A stretch of 64,000 nucleotides of DNA from Amborella trichopoda (GCF_000471905.2 NW_006498435.1:2579280-2643279); one strand, 5' to 3'; shown: positions 1-12,158, numbered from the stretch's first letter. Made by a program: numbers and translations. The notes: generated by a model from the letters alone, not told the origin.

Positions 1-2941
1 TGTTTTTGCAATCACACACATATGGCAAATGTTACAAGACAAGTGCGTCAAGAGACCCCACCTTGCCTTTGGAGAATATACACAGGATTGCACATTCAGA
101 AAGAGGAAGAGAAGAATGAGAGAAGAGAGATTGGGGTTAAAAGCATTTGACCCGAAGGTGAGACCAACACAATGACTAAACTAGTAAGTAATTGATCCAG
201 TGTGTCAGTAAAATGGGCTCGGTAAATCAGACTAGCTCAACAGAATTACAGCTAGATGACAGTACCAATACCGACATATAGACACAATGGCTAGTCTATC
301 GTGGCAATAAAGTGGACATAGTAACTCTGACAAGCACAACCACATTACGGCTAAACAACAAGACTACCATGGAAGGCTAGTCTCGACCCCTCTTAATCAA
401 ACAAAAGAATAAAAGAAAGAATATAGATCAAAAAGGTAGAGAAAAGAAGAAGGATAAGAGAAGAAGAAGAGACAAGAAAGAAGGGGAGAAAGAGATGGAA
501 TTGAGAAGAAGAGAGTGGATAGAGGGAAAAGCAAAGGTAAAGACTGACACAGACGGCAACAAGAGAACGAAAGAGAAGACTTAGAGGGCGATGGCTTCCG
601 ATAGCTGAAGTGAGGAAGAAGCACAAGCGGCAATAGGCTTCCGCCGGCTGTTACATGAGAAAGAGGGGGAGAAGACACGAGTGGCGATGGTCCTCTGTCG
701 GTTGTGATAAAGAGAGAAAAAAGAGAAAGAACACAAGCGGCATCGTACTTCCACAGTCTATGACAGAAGAGAGAGGAGAGAGATGAGACACAGGCAGCGA
801 TAGGCCTTCGCCGTCTAAGATAGAAGAATAAGGATGGAAAACACATGCGGCACTAAGCTTGTGTCTGTTATGACAGAAGAGAAGAAAGAGAGAGAAACAC
901 AAGAGGCATCAGGCTTGCACCAGCTATGAAGAAGAGAAGACAAAGAGAAAACATAGGCAGCGTTAGGCTTGCACCTGCTATGATAGAATAGAAGAAAGAG
1001 AGAGAGAACACATGCGGTACTAGGCTTGTGCCGACTATGACAGATTAGAAAAAAGAGATAGAGAACACAAGCGGCTCTAAGGTTGCGCCAGCTGCGACAG
1101 AGGAAAAGATAGAAGGAACCCAGGCAGCGATGTGCCTCCGCTGTCTAGGATAGAAAAGAGAAGGGAGAGAATTTTGACAAAGACCCAGCCCTTCACTCGG
1201 GCTAAGGTCCGACCCACTATTCATTTCTTAGAAGCAAAAAGGCATCACACTAGACGATAGGTCCTCCAGGCGTGAATGGAGAAAGAAAGAGGAGTAGAGA
1301 AAGAGAAACATGATAAACTAGAGGACGGAGAGAGAGAAAGAGATAAATATGAGAGGAGGAAGGAGAGGGAAAGAAGAGAAGAGAGAGATAAAGACGAGAG
1401 ATTGAAAGAGAGATAGAGATGAGAGGGAAAAGGATGAGGTATAAAAGAAGAGAGAGAAAGAGATAAAGATGAGAGAGAAAAGAGGAGAGCGAAAAGCTAC
1501 CTTACCCAAGGTACCGACCCTTTTCTTCTCTCTCCTCTCTCTCTCTCCAAGACGCACCCACTAACTTTAAGCAAGAATGGAAATTTTATTGAATGATCTC
1601 AAGAATGAAAAAAATGTCCTTTACAATTAGGCTTTGTATGTTTATATAGAATAGGGCCCAAACATGGGTGGATACCCAAAAACTAGATAATTACAATTTA
1701 ATTGAATTAAAATAAATTAAAAAAATAGGGTGCAAAAGGACTACTTTGCCCCTGCTTAACAATAGTTGGAGTTTTAGAAAAGTCCCTGTCGCTGCTCAAG
1801 AACTTACATGATCTTTCGTGACTAATCCGGGGTTGCTTTGATGCCCGTTTGATCGAAAGATGATTGTTTTCTTGTAGGCTTGGCATGGCGATTGATTTGA
1901 TACCCATTTCGACCCATGATCGTGTTTTTAGATCATGATCATGAGACTTGAAATTTGGATGAATCGTGAAAAATTTGGATCGATAGTGCGCTCGTTCCTT
2001 GATGTTTTCTTATGATTTCTTCATTGTAGTGCACTGAGCATGTCGTCACGATCGTCTGCCAACAAACGGGACGCGATTTGGAGCCCGAACAAAGATTTTG
2101 CAACTTAAGGGTTTTGACTAGAATCAGGAATCCAGCAACAGGAATTTACAGACTTCGTCATCTTCGTGTTCAAAATCCAACTGTTCATCATGTATGGGGT
2201 TTGGATCAATAATAGCCGTGGACCGTACGCACATGATGGAATTTGTTTTGCATTGATCCGATCGCGAGAGCCATGATTTTGTCACTCGAGCAAGGTGCGA
2301 CACTGCTGAATTTTTTGCAACTTCTTCACGAATCAACAACTTTTCTCTAGCTTTTCTCCCTGTTTGGATATCGTCATGGGGAGTACCACATATCAAAACG
2401 CTCGTCTTTACGAGATGAACATGCTCACAACATTTGAGCATGATCCGACTCAAGATGAGTTAGATATGGGCCCCAAAAGTCACTGCCCATGATTGTGAAA
2501 ACAGTCACCTTGAATGGTGTTTTGGTGTAGGGTGGCCACACGAGAATAGTATGCGGCTCATCCTGTTTCAATGTTTTGTTCATAACGTTGTCTTGAAATG
2601 TCTGATTAAGCTGAAACTTGATACATAGGGTTTTTTGACCGTGCAATGGTGGTGGTCCCACAGCTGTTTGACGAACCAAAAATATAGTTTCAATTGTAAG
2701 GATCTGTTTCAGGGTGCTAGAGGCCATTTTTTCGAAATTGATTCTTCGTGTTCACTACTTTAGACATGTTAGAATGTGACGAAATTTGACAAATGGCCTT
2801 TTGGAGTGCTTATGAAGATCTCGACCAGTTCTGGGGCTCTACGAAGACTATCGAGAATTCCACTCTTTTGTCAAGCTTTATTGACCGACTTCCTCTTTAT
2901 TTTGCATCAGGGACCAAGGTGCTGAAAAATGTGTTCAAACA
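1..2941 (-). mobile_element. Family X LTR, copy A (3' LTR, cut by window edge)
   Basis: A long terminal repeat read on the minus strand. It starts at 2941 with TGTTTGAACACA and continues past position 1. The U3 stretch (about 1560-2941) is shared with five other copies in this window (near 25.2-26.6, 34.7-36.1, 50.6-52.0, 56.1-57.4 and 62.3-63.7 kb). A TATA-like stretch lies near 1640-1650 and the U5 side is extremely CT-rich on the minus strand. Positions 1-300 resemble the inner LTR part of copy E (about 55.4-55.75 kb), so the LTR end is probably just outside the window. It is the 3' LTR because the same 3' internal sequence that precedes copy B lies on its U3 side. No coding function is expected. 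Confidence 0.75.
585..1150. repeat. 54-58 bp minisatellite in LTR A
   Basis: About eleven degenerate tandem units of 54-58 bp, each with a core like GCGGCAnnAGGCTTGCNCC followed by an AG-rich spacer (core starts near 587, 627, 681, 737, 795, 848, 903, 956, 1013, 1070, 1123). Two core types (GCGGCA and GGCAGCGA) recur, which suggests a higher-order unit. It sits in the U5 side of the LTR; the other family X copies carry different minisatellites here. Confidence 0.75.
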
Positions 2942-3775
2942 TCTGCCTTGTCGAATGTTGTGCTTCGAGGTAAGTGAAAATGACAACATTAAAAAAATAT
3001 CCTTCGGCTTTATTACGTTTTTCTTCCTTGCCACAGGACCACATTAACGCCGAGGAGATTCACGCAATGCTACAGCTAGGGTGCTCAGAGGTAGGGATGC
3101 ATTGTTTGCATGTCCATCAATGGCGACTTTAGGGGGAGAAGAGACTTTTTTGAGGGATTCTGTCGAAGTCCTCACCCTCAAGGGACTAGTTACGATTTTG
3201 ACAGCTGAGGATTTTGTACGTACCTCGTTGGTCAAAAGCAGGCCCATCTGGCAATTGAGTGCCATGCTGAAGGGCATTGTTCCCATGTGGTCTGGGTTTG
3301 TTGGTACCCTATGGTGTTGAGCCACCTTTCGAGGATTTTGTGAATGGTGTGCTGAAGGGCCTTCTGTCGACGCCATCTACTTTGTGCTCCAGTTATTCTT
3401 TAATGAGTAGGGTAACTCAGTTTATCAAGGTGACCAACTTTGGGTATAACCCCTACCCACTGTTGTGCAGTTCCAACAATCAAGATAACTTTTGATCTTG
3501 ATTACTACACCAAATTCATGGCTGACTTAGCTTTCTTGAGGCATCTTCAACATTTTGGAGTGTGTTGGTAACCTCCTAGGAATGATGCTCCTTTCATGAG
3601 ACTTGTCTTGCATTCTTGGCGAATCTTCTGCTCATCAAGTCCTTTTTGCGATTGGACTCAGACTGTCGAATATTTTCCTTGAAGCTTGTATATTTTATCT
3701 TGGCATTGTAGTACCAAGGATTTTTCTTTTTAATGCAGGCTAAAGCCACCTGTTGAGGCGAGTGCGGGATCACTG
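2942..3775 (-). mobile_element. Family X 3' internal region preceding LTR A
   Basis: Non-coding sequence closely related to 26615-27490, which lies in the same position relative to LTR B. Shared landmarks include GGGGGAGAAGAGAC, GCTGAGGATTTTGTACG, GCTGAAGGGCCTTCTGT and CACCAAGGATTTTTCTT. On the minus strand a purine-containing tract AAGGCAGA directly precedes the LTR TG and may be the polypurine tract. It joins the RNase H/integrase remnant at about 3775, so most of integrase is missing. Confidence 0.65.
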
Positions 3776-4259
3776 CTTGTAGAGAAATCTTCTTTTCCTT
3801 CCATTTTCAGTTCTTCAAGGATTTTTATCAGCTAGGGATCTCCTTTTTCAGCAACCCAGATTTGTTGAAAGAGTTGGGGTTCCATCCTCAGACACGACAG
3901 CATTCCTTCCTCCTCACTGCGGGGCTAAGATGCGTGCCACTCCACCACATCCTCTAATATCTTCATTTCTCGAACTATCAAATGTGTCATGGAGACTACA
4001 GCTTTTCGAATTAAGGCATCGACTACTACATTATTCTTGCCTGGTTGGTAATCAAATGTGTAGTTGTAATCATTCAATAAGTTCATCCATCTTCTTGCCT
4101 CATATTCAACTCCCTCTGGGAAACCAGGTGCTTGAAGCTCTTGTGGTCCGTGAACACCTTAAACTGGGCCCCATAAAGGTAGTGCCTCCAAATTTTTAAC
4201 GCGAACACTACTGTCGGGAGCTCCAAGTCATGAGTTGGATAGTTTTGCTCATACGGCTT
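3776..4259 (-). pseudogene. Broken Ty3/gypsy RNase H to integrase N-terminus fragment
   Basis: Minus-strand translation gives the C-terminal half of a gypsy RNase H domain, with [20 protein letters not shown] and [11 protein letters not shown]. The family pattern continues through RQ...[18 protein letters not shown] after a frameshift near 4090, then DALIRK and the linker toward integrase (QLFQQIWVAEKGDP). There are in-frame stops near 3920 and 3828. RNase H would degrade the RNA of the RNA:DNA hybrid during reverse transcription; this copy cannot. The FTDHKS type resembles the chromovirus branch rather than the Tat element that follows. The fragment ends abruptly at the Tat LTR at 4260, and no continuation is seen beyond 21431, so the junction looks like a deletion or rearrangement and not a simple insertion. 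Confidence 0.75.
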
Positions 4260-5381
4260 TAGTAAGCCCAAAATCCATAGTTCACACAGCCTACCCTGTG
4301 ACCCGAAATTAGTCTACTTGCCTGTAACCCTGTTTTGACCCAGATTATCGTAAATGCCCTATTTTATCCAAAAAATCATTACAAATAGTAAAAAAATCTC
4401 TTTTGACCCAAATATTTTCTAGTGGCTTCACAAGAGGCTGAAAAACTCCCCTAAAAAGAAAAATCTCAACTTGGAGCATTTTTACATCGGATGGCATGAC
4501 CCATGTCGCCCAGACCATTTTGCCCCGAAGTGAAATTTTGGGTTTTTGAATTATTTTTTTTTACCTTTTTAGGCCACATGGCTTGTGTCACCCAATCCAT
4601 GACCCTCAAGAGGTGGACCTTTTGACCAAGGATCTATTTGTTTCGTGCGTTTATTCTCCCCAACAAATTTTTCCCCCTTTTGAGGATCTTTTGAGGACCA
4701 TTTAGAAGGGACGGAGAGAGAAACATGAGAGACTTCAGAAAAAAAAAAAATGCTAGAGATAGAAACCTTAGGAGACTAGATAGAGACAAAAACCCCTGCA
4801 GAGAAAAGGAGGTCAAAGAGAGAGGAAACAAACCCTTGCAGAGAAAAAGAAACAGAAGAGATAGAGATGAAAAACCGGAGGAAGTTACAAGAGAGAAAAA
4901 CCTGAGGAAGTTACAAGAGAGAACCCTGAAAATTGCATCAGGAAGCCTTAACCTCTTGAGAGAAACCCCAGATCCACCCCTAGGATAGAACCCTAAATAA
5001 AATCCTTCACGCTGAAGAGATTTTTTGATAAACATCTGACTCAGAGAGACAAAAGAGGACCGGTTCTGATATGGGCGAGCCCCAGAAGGCTAAGAAGTCT
5101 CGGGCCATCCGGCCCTGTTCGGTATCAATTCTTCATTTTACTTATCCTACTTTAATGTTTCATTTATTTTGATCAATTCGCTTTAAAAATCGTATGCTTG
5201 TGTCTTGGATCATGCTAGTTCTGCCACAGATCTGAGAGTAGATCTACTCGTTTCCGGGCATATCTGGCCTCAAATTTGAATTCGATTTGTCCCACCTTCT
5301 CTACTATTTCATTTAATTTACTTAAAGTTGTTAAAAGCAAGATATAATCACCATTAGATTTGTCTAATTTCATCATAAACA
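4260..5381 (+). repeat. Tat 5' LTR, missing its first ~64 bp
   Basis: Aligns by eye to 20244-21431 from TAGTAA[A/G]CCCAAAATCCATAG through the end CATCATAAACA. The first 64 bp of the 3' LTR (TGTAGACACCC...) have no counterpart here; RNase H sequence of another element abuts instead. It carries one complete GTGTCGCCC-type dyad near 4491-4512 where the 3' LTR has several. The 3' part has an AG-rich tract (4690-4940) shared with the other LTR. Confidence 0.85.
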
Positions 5382-5384
5382 GTT

Positions 5385-5401
5385 TGGCGCCCACAGTGGG
5401 G
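5385..5401 (+). other. Primer-binding site (tRNA-Asp-like)
   Basis: TGGCGCCCACAGTGGGG lies three bases after the LTR end CATCATAAACA. TGGCGCC is the complement of the 3' end of a tRNA of the Asp type, commonly used by plant Ty3/gypsy elements. Together with the LTR it fixes the element's strand. Confidence 0.75.
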
Positions 5402-5546
5402 TGTTTTGAGCTTGATCCAAGCGCCAAAGTACAATTTTATTTCACTATTTTACTATTTTTCACAGTGTTCAGTCACAAAAAGTCCTAGGAATATTCGAGG
5501 ATCAGGATCTAGGGTTTCAGTGATCCAAAACCTTGTCTGATCTAGG

Positions 5547-5983
5547 CTACACCAGCCGTGTCGGTTGGGCGACACCACCAGTGCCGCCTAGATCAAGGGC
5601 GACACTCCCCATGTCGCCCAAACTTTGAAAGTTTCAAAATTTGATGAAACATTGAAAATATATTTTACGGCCATTTTTATGGCTGTTAAAAAACTTTCAA
5701 AGCGAAATAAAAGTTCTAAAAATACCAAAAAAAAAATTTACTTGATACAGATCTGTCCAACCTTCTTTTGTCTGTTTACTCTGTTTTAATTTATTTCATA
5801 AACAATATATTTTCTTCCTGCCTTATGCAAGTTTAACATAGTCTTATTGTATTAATTTTGACAATAAAACAATATAAAAAAATAAAATAAAAATAATTCT
5901 TTTGGTGACACTAGCAGTGTCGCCCACCACCCTTCAAAGACGACACCACCTGTGTCGCCCGAGCGACAACATCCATATCGCCC
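5547..5983. repeat. GGGCGACAC...GTGTCGCCC dyads in Tat leader
   Basis: Five inverted-repeat units of about 22-24 bp at 5567-5588, 5598-5620, 5904-5925, 5940-5961 and 5961-5983, plus a partial one near 5550. Each could fold as a 7-9 bp stem with a 5-6 base loop. The same unit recurs in the 3' region and in the LTRs. Confidence 0.75.
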
Positions 5984-6249
5984 AACTAAAAAGGTCCCAA
6001 AAAACTTCTATGACCCCACAAACCTGTTATATATCCTTTGGGCTGCGTTTTCACCAAATTTTGGCTCAAAATAAAATTTTTAAAAATATAAAAAAAAATG
6101 TTTTGCCTCAAATAGGTCTGCTCTGTTTTGGCTATCTGATTTTATTTTAGCTTGTTATTTTTCATCTAAACCATGTTTCCCATGATTTCACCATGCTTAT
6201 TTTTACTATTTTCATCAAAGTTAAAAAAGATCAAAAAAATTAAAAATTA

Positions 6250-6254
<5 letters not shown>

Positions 6255-6302
<48 letters not shown>
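6255..6302. repeat. (TA)n microsatellite
   Basis: About 20 TA dinucleotides followed by ACACACACA, within the AT-rich part of the Tat leader. Confidence 0.95.
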
Positions 6303-6329
6303 TTGCGGGGCTGCTTGCACCGTGAATCT

Positions 6330-6720
6330 TGTCTCGTTCGAGTCACCCTCGACTTTGGCCGTGCTCGACATAGCACAAACTGTGCTTGGTCTCATTGTTC
6401 TAACTTTACCTTCTTAGGGGTTGCTTACCACTCCATTTATACTGTGCTACGAGCGAATTTCGCCTTGAGGCGCACGTCGCTAGGCACGATCAGTGCCAAG
6501 CTCTCACATATTTCCCCCTAAACCATGTCCCTTTTGAGCCACCCTCTACTCGGGCCACGCTTGACTTAGCACGTACTGTGCCTGGTCGCATTTTTTCTGA
6601 CTTTACCTTCTTTAGGGTTGCTTACCCCTCCATATATATTGTGCTTCGCGCAAGTTTCGCCTCGAAGAGCGCATCACTAGGCACGATCACTGCCAAGCGC
6701 TCACTTATTGCCTTGATTTT
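6330..6720. repeat. Two ~203 bp tandem units in Tat leader
   Basis: Two diverged direct copies, the first about 6330-6520 and the second about 6533-6720. Shared landmarks are CACCCTC.ACT, CTTTACCTTCTT, GTTGCTTACC and TAGGCACGATCA.TGCCAAG. No ORF runs through both. Confidence 0.75.
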
Positions 6721-7147
6721 TTTGCGTGCATTGTGTGCGTGACTTTATTTTTTATTGTGTACTTCTTTACACACACAGGACAGGGAATTACCGGCAAACC
6801 AACAAACAAATATTTTGAAAACCACCAAAATCCACATTAACGACGTGAGGGGAACCTAGTACTGAGAGCCGAGGCAATTGGGATTTGCATAACATTAACT
6901 ATGAGCGCACCTCTGTAACCCTCTGCCTCAAAGCAACTCCGAGTATAATAGGACCTAGTGAACAACCTATAACAGGAGGCCAGGACCTATGTGGGGACCT
7001 ATATTAGCCTAGTTGCATTTCAATAGTTAAGAACCCACTCTCAAGCCATGCCTACTCATAATTATACTAGGTCAAATGTTTTCGTGTGCTTGCTTGCTTA
7101 TTTCTGATCGGTTAATCTTAGATTCCAGTCCGGAGCCGCATTGGTTC

Positions 7148-7590
7148 CCAGCTGAAGCTTCTGGGTCCAAGTTTAGGCTTATACCCCCCCTAGCCTAGGT
7201 CCGAACCAGGTTTCGCCTTGGTCCAAACCTAAGCCTCCTCTTGGTCCGAGCCGAAGGCTCGCTCCTAGCTCATCTTTGATCTAGTCTGGGTCCACTTCTG
7301 GTCTGATCATTAAAACTCTCTGGGTCTACGTCCAACGTTGTACCCAGCCTAGCCCAGATCTGAACTAGGTTCACACTCAAGTCCGAACCTAAGCCCCCTC
7401 TTGGTCCGAGTCAAACGCTCGTTCCTAATTCAATCTTGATTTAGTCTGGGTCCACATCCAGCCTGAGTTTCAAAACCCGCTAGGTCCAAGCTCAGGCGTA
7501 AACCCAGCTCAGTCCAGACCAGAACCAGGCTCACACCTCGGTCCGAGCTTAGACCCACCCTTAGTCCGAGCCGAGACTCGTGCACCATCT
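7148..7590. repeat. Three 160-170 bp tandem units before gag
   Basis: Three diverged units starting near 7148, 7318 and 7480, each with a TGGGTCCAAG-type start and the landmarks CCCAGC, GAACCAGG, CTTGGTCCGAG and TCTAGTCTGGGTCC. They lie in the untranslated leader just upstream of gag. Confidence 0.7.
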
Positions 7591-7838
7591 AGTCTAGATC
7601 TTAGTCTAGTTTCTAGCATAGGTCTAAGCATAGAGTTGTCTTTAAAGCTAGACTTGGATTACCCTAGTTCAGGGTTCGAACCAGAACCCATTGAGTCAGC
7701 AAGTCTAGGTTCCAGTCTAATCTTATCTTAGCTCTTAGTCAGGGTTTTGCCCCAAGAGTTCAGATAGGTCTGCCTTAAATCCTTGAGTCTAGTTCTTACC
7801 TAAGTCTAGATTCCAGAACCCAGCCAAAGAGAGTCACC

Positions 7839-9543
7839 ATGTCGATTGCTCAAGGCGACTATGATGATTGCTCCACAATTGACTCTAAACCAAACCTTCC
7901 CAAACCTAGGGACCAATATGCTGCAATCCCTTGCAACTATCAACAGACCTTAGGCTAATCCATTATCCAACGCCCAGGTCTTCAGTTAGAGACAGAGTCC
8001 CAAGCATCCACTCCTAATCTTGAAATTGGTGTGATTCGAAAAGCTGGTTCAACACGAAAGACTCTGAATAGTCAAGGGGTACGACCTGGAGTCGTTCTAC
8101 AGGGGACTTTAGGCAACCAAAGTGGAAGTCGAGTGAGGGAAGAAATACATGTAGCATCCAACGTCAATTCCTGTAACTCAAACCCAGATAACCCCGAGGT
8201 TCAGCGATCTCAAGACCAAGACCCACTTAGGTCTAAGGATCCAACCGTACCTGGAGTCATTGTAGTACAGCTCATGGTGTCCTGAACACTGTACGAGGCA
8301 GAGGTGTCGACCCAAACTGACCCCTAGGCGAGATAGGTGTCCAAGCTGCCCTTAAAATTCTAGTTGACCTACGTTACACTGTTCATGCCCCAGCTTATGG
8401 GTCGAACCCAAATCAAGTCAGTGGCATAGGTCTACCCTTAGCACAATCGAGTCAGCTTCAATCGGTCCTTCTAGTTCATCCAGTCTAGCAAACCGTGCAA
8501 TTGTTGCAACTGGTGGCAAAACCCCTGGGCAAGTACACCCCTCAGGCGCAGGTGTATCAAACCGCCCCAATGACTGCGGCTCATCATTCCCAGACCCATG
8601 CGGTCCAATGTATACCCCAAATCTTGACTCATCAATCAACGCTTGGGAACCCACCGACCAATGGGCCTACTAACATGCCGAACACCCAATAAGAAGGTAC
8701 TTTAAAAGTAATGCAGGATATGCTCGTAAGAATGGGAATGCATGGTATTCTAACCCCAAAGGCCTATGTTCAAGAGATCCTTGGGGGCATGGAGGACCTT
8801 TCCCTAGGATTTGTTATCCCAAAATTTAGAAATAAGTTTAACGGGAAGAGCGATCCAAATGCTCTCATCAACATGTATCTCCTCTCCGTGAGAGCTTTGC
8901 GAGAAAGGCCTAACCAACTGAAGGGCATATTTTCGCAAACATTGATTAGCGAGGCCTTGAACTGGCATCGGAGAACGATGTCCACTCAACCACACATCAT
9001 TCGAGATGAAATGTTCAACCTATTTGTCTCTCACTACCGCGGGTCGACACCAAGATCTCTCTCCCTGAGCAAGCTTGGTGCAACGAAGAAAAATCCAGGA
9101 GAATCCTTCATGGATTTCATCAGTCGTTCCGCGAGGCGGCAATTCGGGTTGTAGAATGCCCACTAACAGACCCAGCTAAAATCTGCATGGCCTTAGAAAA
9201 CGATGGTCTTGAATACAGGACCTTTTTCAGCCAAGGCCTTATCCCCCACTCTTTCGACTCCATGATCAAGCGGATAGCATGACATGAAATTGAGAGAGAG
9301 GGACAACCCTCAGCACCAGGTCCGACAGTAAACCAATAACGACTCCCCAAAATGAGAGCAAAAACAATAACAAGGGGAAGGCTTTCGATCAGGTTAACGA
9401 GATTATCGTTAACGGATAGGCTCAAGGTTCAGCCCCTCAGCACAACAATCAGAACTAAAACCGAAGGGGTCTGCCTAGAGCCAACGCTAGAAATAATAAC
9501 CAAAGGTGAGAGGATGATTTCACTCCTCTCAAAGACCCGCTAG
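7839..9543 (+). pseudogene. gag: Tat gag pseudogene
   Basis: Gag would form the virus-like particle around the element RNA in the cytoplasm. The ATG at 7839 opens a frame (MSIAQGDYDD...) that hits TAA at 7956, continues open to 8285, then shifts frame. From about 8495 to 9154 another frame holds the retrotransposon-gag core: ALINMYLLSVRALRERPNQL, FSQTLISEALNWHRR, DEMFNLFVSHYRG and ESFMDFISR. A further shift near 9125 leads to AAIRVVECPLTDPAKICMAL and HSFDSMIKRIA, with more stops after 9280. The TAA at 7956 follows TTAGGC and would be CAA before a C-to-T change. No CCHC knuckle is recognisable. The 9545-9769 stretch is too decayed to assign. Confidence 0.8.
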
Positions 9544-9769
9544 AAAAAGTTCAGGAATTACTTCTGGCAAGAAACATGGTTTTTCTACCACTACCATCTG
9601 AACCACCATTTCAAGTCATGAACAAGAGCAGGTGGTGGAAATTGCATCAAAACCATGCACATGATACCCAAAAATTCATATACTTGAAATGGGTAATTCA
9701 GGGGTTAATCAATAGGGGGACATCACTGTCGCGCCTAGAAATCAACCTGTTGAAGATCCTAATCAAAAG

Positions 9770-10294
9770 ATGGGTATCTTAACAAGCCCTCTCCCTAAAA
9801 ATATGGTCACAACGGCCGAAAAGCTAGGAGCTCAAGACAACTCAAAAGAAAATGTTGTCATTCACATGGTTGAGAGTGGAGACGAAGAAGAAGATCCCAG
9901 TCAATTCATATTGGCTTGTGATCATCATTTTCAAGAACCTAAAGAAGATCTATTAGATCTTCTAAGAAGAAGCCCTTCATCACCAAACCTCGACTACCTT
10001 CCCAAGTGGGACCAATATGATGAAGATGACACACCAGAGATAGATATGGTCAGAACCAATGAAAAGGCGTCATCTCCCAAACAAGGAGCCAACACCCCGA
10101 AATCTCCCATTACTCTTGCTAGGGCTCACCCTATCGAGCTTCAAGCTGGCGAGGTTGATTCCCTAACCCGAAGAGGCCGAGTGTTCAAACCCATTCAATT
10201 AATGGCCAACACTCTCGATGAAAGGATGGGAAACTCCTCAAGAGCTAGCCAACTAACAGGGTTTGTAGATCACGAGCCGAACAAGGAAATTTGA
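9770..10294 (+). pseudogene. Tat gag-protease linker ORF
   Basis: A 174-codon open stretch with an acidic segment (VESGDEEEDPSQF) and a proline/serine-rich middle. Similar low-complexity linkers separate gag and protease in plant gypsy elements. It ends with TGA 16 bases before the protease frame. I see no catalytic motif; assignment is from position. Confidence 0.55.
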
Positions 10295-10310
10295 GGATCT
10301 ACAACCATCT

Positions 10311-11447
10311 ATGATCTATCGACTCATCTCGGGAAGATTCAGGCTCAAATCTCCATCTTGGAGCTACTCACCAGCACACAGGGCCCAGATCGAAAAGGTC
10401 CTCGCCAAGACATACATCCCGAGCAACACACAGCCGGATGAATTGTGTAGTATGATCAACCAAATAATGGAACCAATGCCAATCATGTTCATGGACGATG
10501 ACATCCCGACCAGCTTCAACCACTTTCATGTCCAACCTCTGCAGATCACTGTTTTCAAGCAAGGATATGAAATACGAAGAGTGCTTGTTGATAATGGGGC
10601 ATCCCTAAACATATGCCCTATGAAAATGGTGAAGCAGATAAAGAAAAGCCGGAATGACTTCGAGCTGTGTCAACTAACTATCACTGCGTACGATGGGACC
10701 GAGAGAGACGCTGAAGGCATACTGCCTCTCACACTTAAAATAGGCTCGGTAGTCCAAGTGATAAATTTTTATGTCTTAGACATAAAACATTCATTCAACG
10801 TGTTGCTAGGAAGATAGTGGCTCCACGAAAACCTCGTGGTGTCCCCTACGCTCCATCAATGTCTCAAATTTCCAATGAAAAATGGCGTCGCGAAGATATG
10901 AACTAAACCCCTTGCTTTTCTCAATCCTAGCATACATAACGGCAAGCTAGCCGTAGGGGTCGAGCTTGGAGAAATCCCACTCGCTTCCTTCGAGCAAGCT
11001 GATTGTGCCACCTTAGGCCTAGAGGCCGGTGACCCTGTTCCTCAAATTTTGCAAACATCCTCATCGATGGAGGAAATTATCCAATGTCAACATCGATATG
11101 GTTTTGGGTCCCTCGAAGCTTGGCACATGCTCCTCTCCCAAGGCTGCCAACTAGGCCAAGGCTTGAGAAGTCAAGGGCAAGGCGTAACGGAGGCAATTTC
11201 TGAATCACCCCAAGCTAAAACTGAAAATGGGGATCGAAGAGGACTAGAGTATTCTCTCACTTTATTTCAAAGCCAGATGAAGCCTTCAAGCTATCCAAGC
11301 TTTTTATCCGGAGGCATTCAAAGCCTTGATCCTCTCGATGCCCATCCTTCAAAGCGGTCGAAGGTGATCCTTGATTCCCCAATAGGGAATAACTCCTCTT
11401 CCACATCTCAGCACATAAAAAAATTGGGAAATGAGACCATTCACTAA
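10311..11447 (+). pseudogene. pro: Tat aspartic protease and downstream linker
   Basis: The protease cuts the gag-pol polyprotein. The core is VLVDNGASLNICPMKMV, with the catalytic Asp kept in a D-N-G-A context, then the flap region ITAYDGTERDAEGILPL and the closing strand FNVLLGR at 10800-10815. A TAG at 10816 interrupts the family pattern GR-x-WLHENLVV..TLHQCLKF; one C-to-T change (CAG to TAG) would explain it. Another stop near 10900 (GCVAKI-stop-type context) also fits CGA to TGA. The 11049-11447 part is an open but unrecognised linker toward RT. It cannot make a functional protein as it stands. Confidence 0.8.
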
Positions 11448-11525
11448 CCTGAATTTGAAGGTATGCACAATCGGCTCTAACACAGCCATGCATGCTAATA
11501 TGCCTACTCAAACTTAGGAACATAA

Positions 11526-12158
11526 TTGGTCAATCACTCCTCTATCTTGAGAATCGCTAGAAGCATGCCAGCGGCACCACCAAGTCCCGGTGCCAAAAAA
11601 CGGATAGGCGCATGGTGGCCATCTAACCGCCCTGCGCATCCGGTCCCCAACATTTCTCTAGCGAAATCCATATGGGACACCTCTTACGACATTTCAAAAA
11701 CCGTGGAAAATTCAAAACATGATAAAATAGATAGTAATGAAAAAGAATTTTCAGAAATGGCGCTCACTCAAGATAGCCCAATAACTATGCTTAATACTCA
11801 AGACGATGAATTGAACGACCAAGATGAAGATCAAGAGACTCAAGAGTCTGAAGAAATCTCTCAACCTAAGGAACTTACTTCCCATGTTGAGAAATCCAAG
11901 AAGAGGTTCGATGGTGACCCAACGGCTATCATCGAATGGATGATTGGTGTAAACCAAGGAACTGAGAAGGACCCAAGGTTAACCAAGATTGGGACCTCCT
12001 TTTCTTCTGAGGTGCAGGAAAATGTGATTTCTTATCTCAAGGAATATCGCGACGTCTTCGCCTTGTCATACGATGATATGCAAAGGCTAGATCCCACATT
12101 GGTGCAACATCATCTAATATTCAACGAAGGGGCGAAGCCCGTAAGGCAGAAACTCTGA
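11526..12158 (+). pseudogene. pol: Tat RT N-terminal extension
   Basis: An open segment of 210 codons. The first part is unassigned; an acidic block (DDELNDQDEDQETQESEE) precedes the typical gypsy pre-RT region: RLTKIGTSFSSEVQENVISY, FALSYDDMQRLDP and VRQKL. It ends in TGA at 12156, where RT continues in another frame. Confidence 0.7.

Noticed and set aside
397..846. Ser/Leu/Phe-rich ORFs on the minus strand at the window start
   Set aside because: Translation of the AG-rich LTR A minisatellite; typical low-complexity artefact.
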